A stretch of DNA of 64,000 nt from Acidiferrimicrobium sp. IK (lineage in GTDB: Bacteria > Actinomycetota > Acidimicrobiia > Acidimicrobiales > Palsa-688): assembly GCF_025499425.1 (NCBI RefSeq), contig NZ_JAIMCB010000009.1, forward strand, positions 1 to 64,000, in the 5' to 3' direction. Both the position numbers and the translations under genes were made by a program. Positions 60,885 through 64,000 of this stretch are shown piece by piece. The notes below the pieces were generated by a model. That model did not search any database, had not been told where the DNA came from, and worked only from the letters and a program-made list of their open reading frames with translations. Positions within the stretch are counted from its first letter, which is position 1. Every line of letters begins with the position of its first letter.

Positions 60885-61601
60885 ATGAGCGTCGCTGTTG
60901 TCCACGCCGCCGTTCTGGTGGCATTCCCCGTCGCCGCGGCCGTCGCCGGGTCGGTGACGGCCGCATTCGTCACCCCGGGCCCGAAGTTCACCAGCGGCAT
61001 CCAGCACTTTGCAGCAGGTGTGGTCTTCGCCGCGCTGGCCGGCGAGGTCCTCCCCGATCTACGCAGTAAAGGCAATATCCCCGTCGTTGTGACCGGCTTC
61101 GCCGCTGGGGTGGCGTTGCTGTTGGCGCTGGGTGCCTACTCCCGCCGCGTCGAAGCCCGCGCCCAGGCCTCGGCGGTCCCGGTAGGCCTCGTAACCGCGG
61201 TTGGCCTGGACCTGCTGATCGACGGCCTTCTCGTCGGGCTCGGCAGCCGCCTCGGCAGCAACCAAGGTGTGGTCCTGACAATCGCGTTGACCCTGGAAAT
61301 CCTGTTCCTCGCCCTTTCGGTCAGTACCCGACTCGCCGCCGGTGGGGCCAGTCGGTTCACCGCCGCTCTCGTCCCCAGCCTCCTCGGGCTGGGCACCGCC
61401 ATCGGGGCCATCGGAGGTGCGGCGTTGCTTGGGGGAGCCAGCCAGCAGGTCCTGGCCGGGGTGCTCGCATTCGGCGCAGCCGCCCTGCTGTACCTGGTCA
61501 CCGAAGAACTGCTGGTCGAAGCGCACGAGACGACCGACAGCCCGTTGCTCACCGGCCTGTTCTTCCTCGGCTTCATCGCCCTGTACGCCCTCGCTTCATG
61601 A
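60885..61601 (+). CDS. ZIP-family metal transporter
   Basis: A 238-residue, eight-helix ZIP protein with helix 2 GIQHFAAGVVFAALAGEVLPDL, helix 4 GLVTAVGLDLLIDGLLVGLG and helix 5 ALTLEILFLALSVS. The helix 4/5 metal residues are D-x3-D and E, less His-rich than in classical ZIP. Usually imports Zn or Fe; next to the zinc/cadmium efflux operon. Confidence 0.85.
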   Translation: MSVAVVHAAVLVAFPVAAAVAGSVTAAFVTPGPKFTSGIQHFAAGVVFAALAGEVLPDLRSKGNIPVVVTGFAAGVALLLALGAYSRRVEARAQASAVPVGLVTAVGLDLLIDGLLVGLGSRLGSNQGVVLTIALTLEILFLALSVSTRLAAGGASRFTAALVPSLLGLGTAIGAIGGAALLGGASQQVLAGVLAFGAAALLYLVTEELLVEAHETTDSPLLTGLFFLGFIALYALAS

Positions 61602-61797
61602 GCGTGATCCGACACGTGATCAGACCAGCGTGGCGGGCTCAGAAGCGGAGGCGCCTCACCAAGCTCATCCTACGCCCCGTCGTCGTCAGTTCGGTGTGAG
61701 CGTCAGCCGGCAACGCCCGCGGCCCCGGCAAAGGATGGGGAGCACAGGGAGCGTGAGACCCTTTTAGCGCTCCGTCACGTTCCGGGTCTCCACCTCC

Positions 61798-61825
61798 ATT
61801 CGATCTCCCCGCCAGCGGGGCGAAT
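61798..61825. terminator. Stem-loop between convergent genes
   Basis: CCCCGCCAGCGGGG (61807-61820) with flanking ATTCG and CGAAT forms a hairpin in the gap between the ZIP gene (plus) and the flavoprotein (minus), a natural place for a bidirectional terminator. No T-run is present. The rest of 61602-61875 shows no gene. Confidence 0.4.
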
Positions 61826-61875
61826 CACCGGCTGATGGGAGTCGGAGGCTTGCGAAGCGAGAGGGATTGACCCGG

Positions 61876-63033
61876 CTACGCGGTTGGGCCTGATCGGCTG
61901 ATGCCGAGCCACGCTTGTAGCCGTTCCGCCTCGAACGCCTCCTTGCGGGCGTAGGTCTCGGCGTTCGGCTCTGCCAGCCGCACGTCGGGTTTCGGTTTGG
62001 CGAAGAAGTCGCCCTCAAGGGCCGCGGCTCGACGCCCGTTGAACTCCAGAAAGCAGAAGCCCACCCCGTCGTACCGGCCGCCCGGGCCGGCCCCGATCTC
62101 GGAGGCAATGTTCGCCCCGGCCACCTTGCCGAGCGCCTCGGCGAACACGCCCGCCCTCGGCAGGTTTTCCACCGCTGTGCAGTCACCGACCGCATAGACG
62201 CCATCGAAGCCGGTGCGCCCCGTCTCGGGATCCGGCCAGATCCAGCCGTCCTCACCAGCCAACGGGCTGTCAGCGATCACCGCCGGCGGGGCCGCCTGCG
62301 GTATTCCCAGTAGCAGCGCGTAGTCCATGGTGGCTCCGTCGGCGAAGGACAGGACTTTAGCGTCGGTGTCGACCTCTGCGATTTGCAGGCCGGTGCGCAA
62401 GTCGATGCCCTGCCCAGCCAGTCCGTGGGCCACAAGCTCGTCAACGGCGGGTCCGGCCACCGGTAACGGTGAGGGCATCGGGGTGGTGATCACCACCTCG
62501 ACACGTTCCCGCACCCCCTGGCGGCGAAGGAACTCCTCGACCAAGAACGCTGCCTCATACGGTGCAGGAGGGCACACATAGGGGACCCCGAGCACGCCAA
62601 CGACCACCCTGCCGTCGTGGAGACTTCCTAGCTCGGCTCGCATCGCCGGTAGCCGGTCGGGGTCGTAAAGATCGTGTGCGCCACGCTCGGCTGACCCCAG
62701 CTTCCGCCGGTCAGCCGCGGCGCCCAACGCCACGACCATGTAGTCCGCGTCGAACGAACCGGCGGACGTCTCGACCGCCCGACGGTCAGGGTCGATGGCG
62801 GTGACCTGGGCGTGCACGAAACGAATTCCCCGCTCGTCGAGGGCGCTCAGCCGCCCAGTGCCCTGCACAAGGGAACGGGTGCCGACCAGGTCCCACAGTT
62901 TGGCGTAACCGACGAAGAAGCGGTCGTCAGCCGCGAGGAGCGTGACCTCATGCTCCGGACCGAGCCGGCCCCTCAGCTCGTGCGCCGCGGCCAAACCCCC
63001 GAACCCTCCGCCCAGGATCATCACCTTCGCCAT
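61876..63033 (-). CDS. Sulfide:quinone oxidoreductase-like FAD flavoprotein
   Basis: A 385-residue flavoprotein with the FAD-binding start MAKVMILGGGFGGLAAAHELR (part), GVPYVCPPAPYEAAFLVEEFL (part) in the middle and the second FAD motif GFDGVYAVGDCTAVENL. It falls in the SQR/flavocytochrome c-sulfide dehydrogenase/NDH-2 superfamily. Only the central Cys and the Cys in GDC are evident; the full cysteine trio of SQR is not seen, so the substrate is uncertain. Confidence 0.82.
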   Translation of the reverse strand: MAKVMILGGGFGGLAAAHELRGRLGPEHEVTLLAADDRFFVGYAKLWDLVGTRSLVQGTGRLSALDERGIRFVHAQVTAIDPDRRAVETSAGSFDADYMVVALGAAADRRKLGSAERGAHDLYDPDRLPAMRAELGSLHDGRVVVGVLGVPYVCPPAPYEAAFLVEEFLRRQGVRERVEVVITTPMPSPLPVAGPAVDELVAHGLAGQGIDLRTGLQIAEVDTDAKVLSFADGATMDYALLLGIPQAAPPAVIADSPLAGEDGWIWPDPETGRTGFDGVYAVGDCTAVENLPRAGVFAEALGKVAGANIASEIGAGPGGRYDGVGFCFLEFNGRRAAALEGDFFAKPKPDVRLAEPNAETYARKEAFEAERLQAWLGISRSGPTA

Positions 63034-63224
63034 GTCTCAGCCTCCCTGATTTTTCGGTGTGTCGTCGTCATCGACCTTCTCCCCAAAGGATGAGCCGCGC
63101 TCGATGACCAGAAAAGGGATACGCACGGCCCGGTACCAGTAGAGAGCGGACGGTGGTCAACGGGCCCGCCACCCCAGCTCGCAGCACGGGCGTGCTCTCT
63201 CAACTGGGCCGGACCGCTGAGTGA

Positions 63225-63644
63225 TCAGCGCCGCACTTCCTGACCCGGTGGTGCCCAGTCCGCGGGGCGGCCGGTGCGGTTGGAGAACTCCACCGACCAC
63301 TGCCACCAACTGTGATCATCGGAGTGCCGCCACGCCGTCAGAATGCCCACCTCGCCACCAGCCAGCAGCACCGGTAGACCGTAGAGCTCCTCGTCTGGCC
63401 ACACCTCGCTTCGCTGGATACGACCGCCGTCGAGCTCGAGCAGCGTCATGGGCGAATAGTCGCCGTCTCGGTCGAGGTCGGCGCGGGCCACGACCTCGCC
63501 GTCATCGGCGATCGCCTCCACCGACGCCTGGGCGGGCGCCGCATGGACCAGCACCCGTGAGAACCCGCCGGCGGTGGTACAGCGGGCGAACTCCAGCCCG
63601 TTCATACCCCCATCCCGGGTACGGAGGTTCCAAGTCCAGTTCAT
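63225..63644 (-). CDS. Hypothetical protein, 139 residues
   Basis: A soluble-looking beta-rich protein (NGLEFARCTTAGGFSRVLVHA, MTLLELDGGRIQRSEVWPDEE, SWWQWSVEFSNRTGRP) that I believe is conserved in actinobacteria but cannot assign a function. A GGGAG site precedes the ATG. A perfect BlaI/CopY-type box lies 55 bases upstream. Confidence 0.68.
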   Translation of the reverse strand: MNWTWNLRTRDGGMNGLEFARCTTAGGFSRVLVHAAPAQASVEAIADDGEVVARADLDRDGDYSPMTLLELDGGRIQRSEVWPDEELYGLPVLLAGGEVGILTAWRHSDDHSWWQWSVEFSNRTGRPADWAPPGQEVRR

Positions 63645-63698
63645 GCGCAGGCTCCCATCCAGAAATTCGGCACCTCGACACGGCCCCGAGACAGCAAC

Positions 63699-63715
63699 TA
63701 CTAGTCGGTATAGTA
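63699..63715. promoter_or_regulatory. BlaI/CopY-type operator upstream of the 139-residue protein
   Basis: Perfect TACTA-N7-TAGTA. Its presence ties the uncharacterised gene at 63225 to the same putative regulon as ccdA, the SHOCT protein and the DoxX-like gene. Confidence 0.68.
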
Positions 63716-64000
63716 CCCAGGCAACTGAGGCTCACACCACCACTCCTACCTTACTTAGGAGATCGGCCCGGAGCGCCCCCGATGGGGATTGAGATCGAAG
63801 CCTCGTAGCGTTGGGGTTCTGGGCCGTTCTAGAGTCCTGTTCTAGCCCTGTTCTAGCCCCCGAGAGTCGTGCAGCTTCCGTCAAACTCCGCAGCCTCGGT
63901 GTCCCCTGCGGCCCGGCGCCTGCCGACGCCACGCCGACGCCGCGGCGGCTCACCAATCCCTCCTCGGCACCTACGCTCCAGCATCTACGCCACGACCGAA
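63716..64000. other. Gene-free end of window with an 11-base tandem repeat
   Basis: No convincing gene. At 63836-63857 CCTGTTCTAGC occurs twice in tandem, preceded by a related CCGTTCTAGAG. The significance is unknown. Confidence 0.45.

Noticed and set aside
1-64000. CRISPR arrays, rRNA and tRNA genes
   Set aside because: No regularly spaced direct repeats and no tRNA- or rRNA-like sequence was noticed on reading; a dedicated scan was not possible.

Overview
The window is high-GC DNA with dense, overlapping operons, many GTG starts and genes typical of Actinomycetota (CrgA, Crp/Fnr, RipA-like NlpC/P60 proteins, CsoR, zinc-ribbon proteins, DUF6431/ExeA transposons). Gene content (sulfocyanin-like cupredoxin, several copper systems, a partial second complex I) would fit an Acidimicrobiia-like or other environmental actinobacterium, but no rRNA or marker gene here fixes the lineage.

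Layout. 1-7.4 kb: an IS3 orfA tip, a small prepilin peptidase, a Crp-type regulator, two NlpC/P60 cell-wall hydrolases, PspA and CrgA. 7.9-10.9 kb: a Tat-exported multicopper oxidase, then a TlpA/CcmG-CcmH pair. 11-13 kb: a decayed Fur-family gene and an APC permease. 13.2-26.1 kb (minus strand): a run reading csoR, copA, copZ, an Lgt-like protein, nuoA, a degenerate NuoB/NuoD-like protein, then nuoH, J, K, L, M, N. Only the membrane arm of complex I is present. 26.3-30.4 kb (plus): a BlaI/CopY-type repressor with its M56 protease, a Sco1-like copper chaperone, CcdA and TlpA.

30.4-41 kb is a mobile-element pile-up that can be unpicked. A 3.1 kb three-gene transposon (Tn-B: DUF6431, DDE transposase, ExeA-type ATPase) sits with a 5-bp target duplication inside an IS110 transposase gene. 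That IS110 sits inside the ATPase gene of a related, opposite-strand transposon (Tn-A), whose far end is cut by an IS256 remnant next to a truncated tyrosine recombinase. Removing each layer restores the reading frame beneath it.

41-64 kb is a copper, zinc and periplasmic thiol-redox island: CcdA, a thiol peroxidase-like protein, glutaredoxin, CopC-CopD fusion, a second TlpA-CcmH pair, an isoprenylcysteine methyltransferase-like protein, a second Lgt-like protein, a third CcdA, a frameshifted DoxX-like protein, a second BlaI-M56 pair, a sulfocyanin-like protein, small membrane proteins, two methyltransferases, a second CsoR, a broken permease with YHS metal domains, a CzcD/CDF pair under an ArsR repressor, a ZIP transporter and a sulfide:quinone-reductase-like flavoprotein.

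A likely unifying regulatory signal is an AT-rich palindrome, TACTA-N7-TAGTA, found just upstream of about seven genes or operons in the window and plausibly the operator of the BlaI/CopY-type repressors. Two CsoR-type palindromes (6-5-6) and one ArsR-type palindrome are also visible. Five genes are interrupted by frameshifts or stops, some at homopolymers, so either pseudogenisation or assembly error must be considered.
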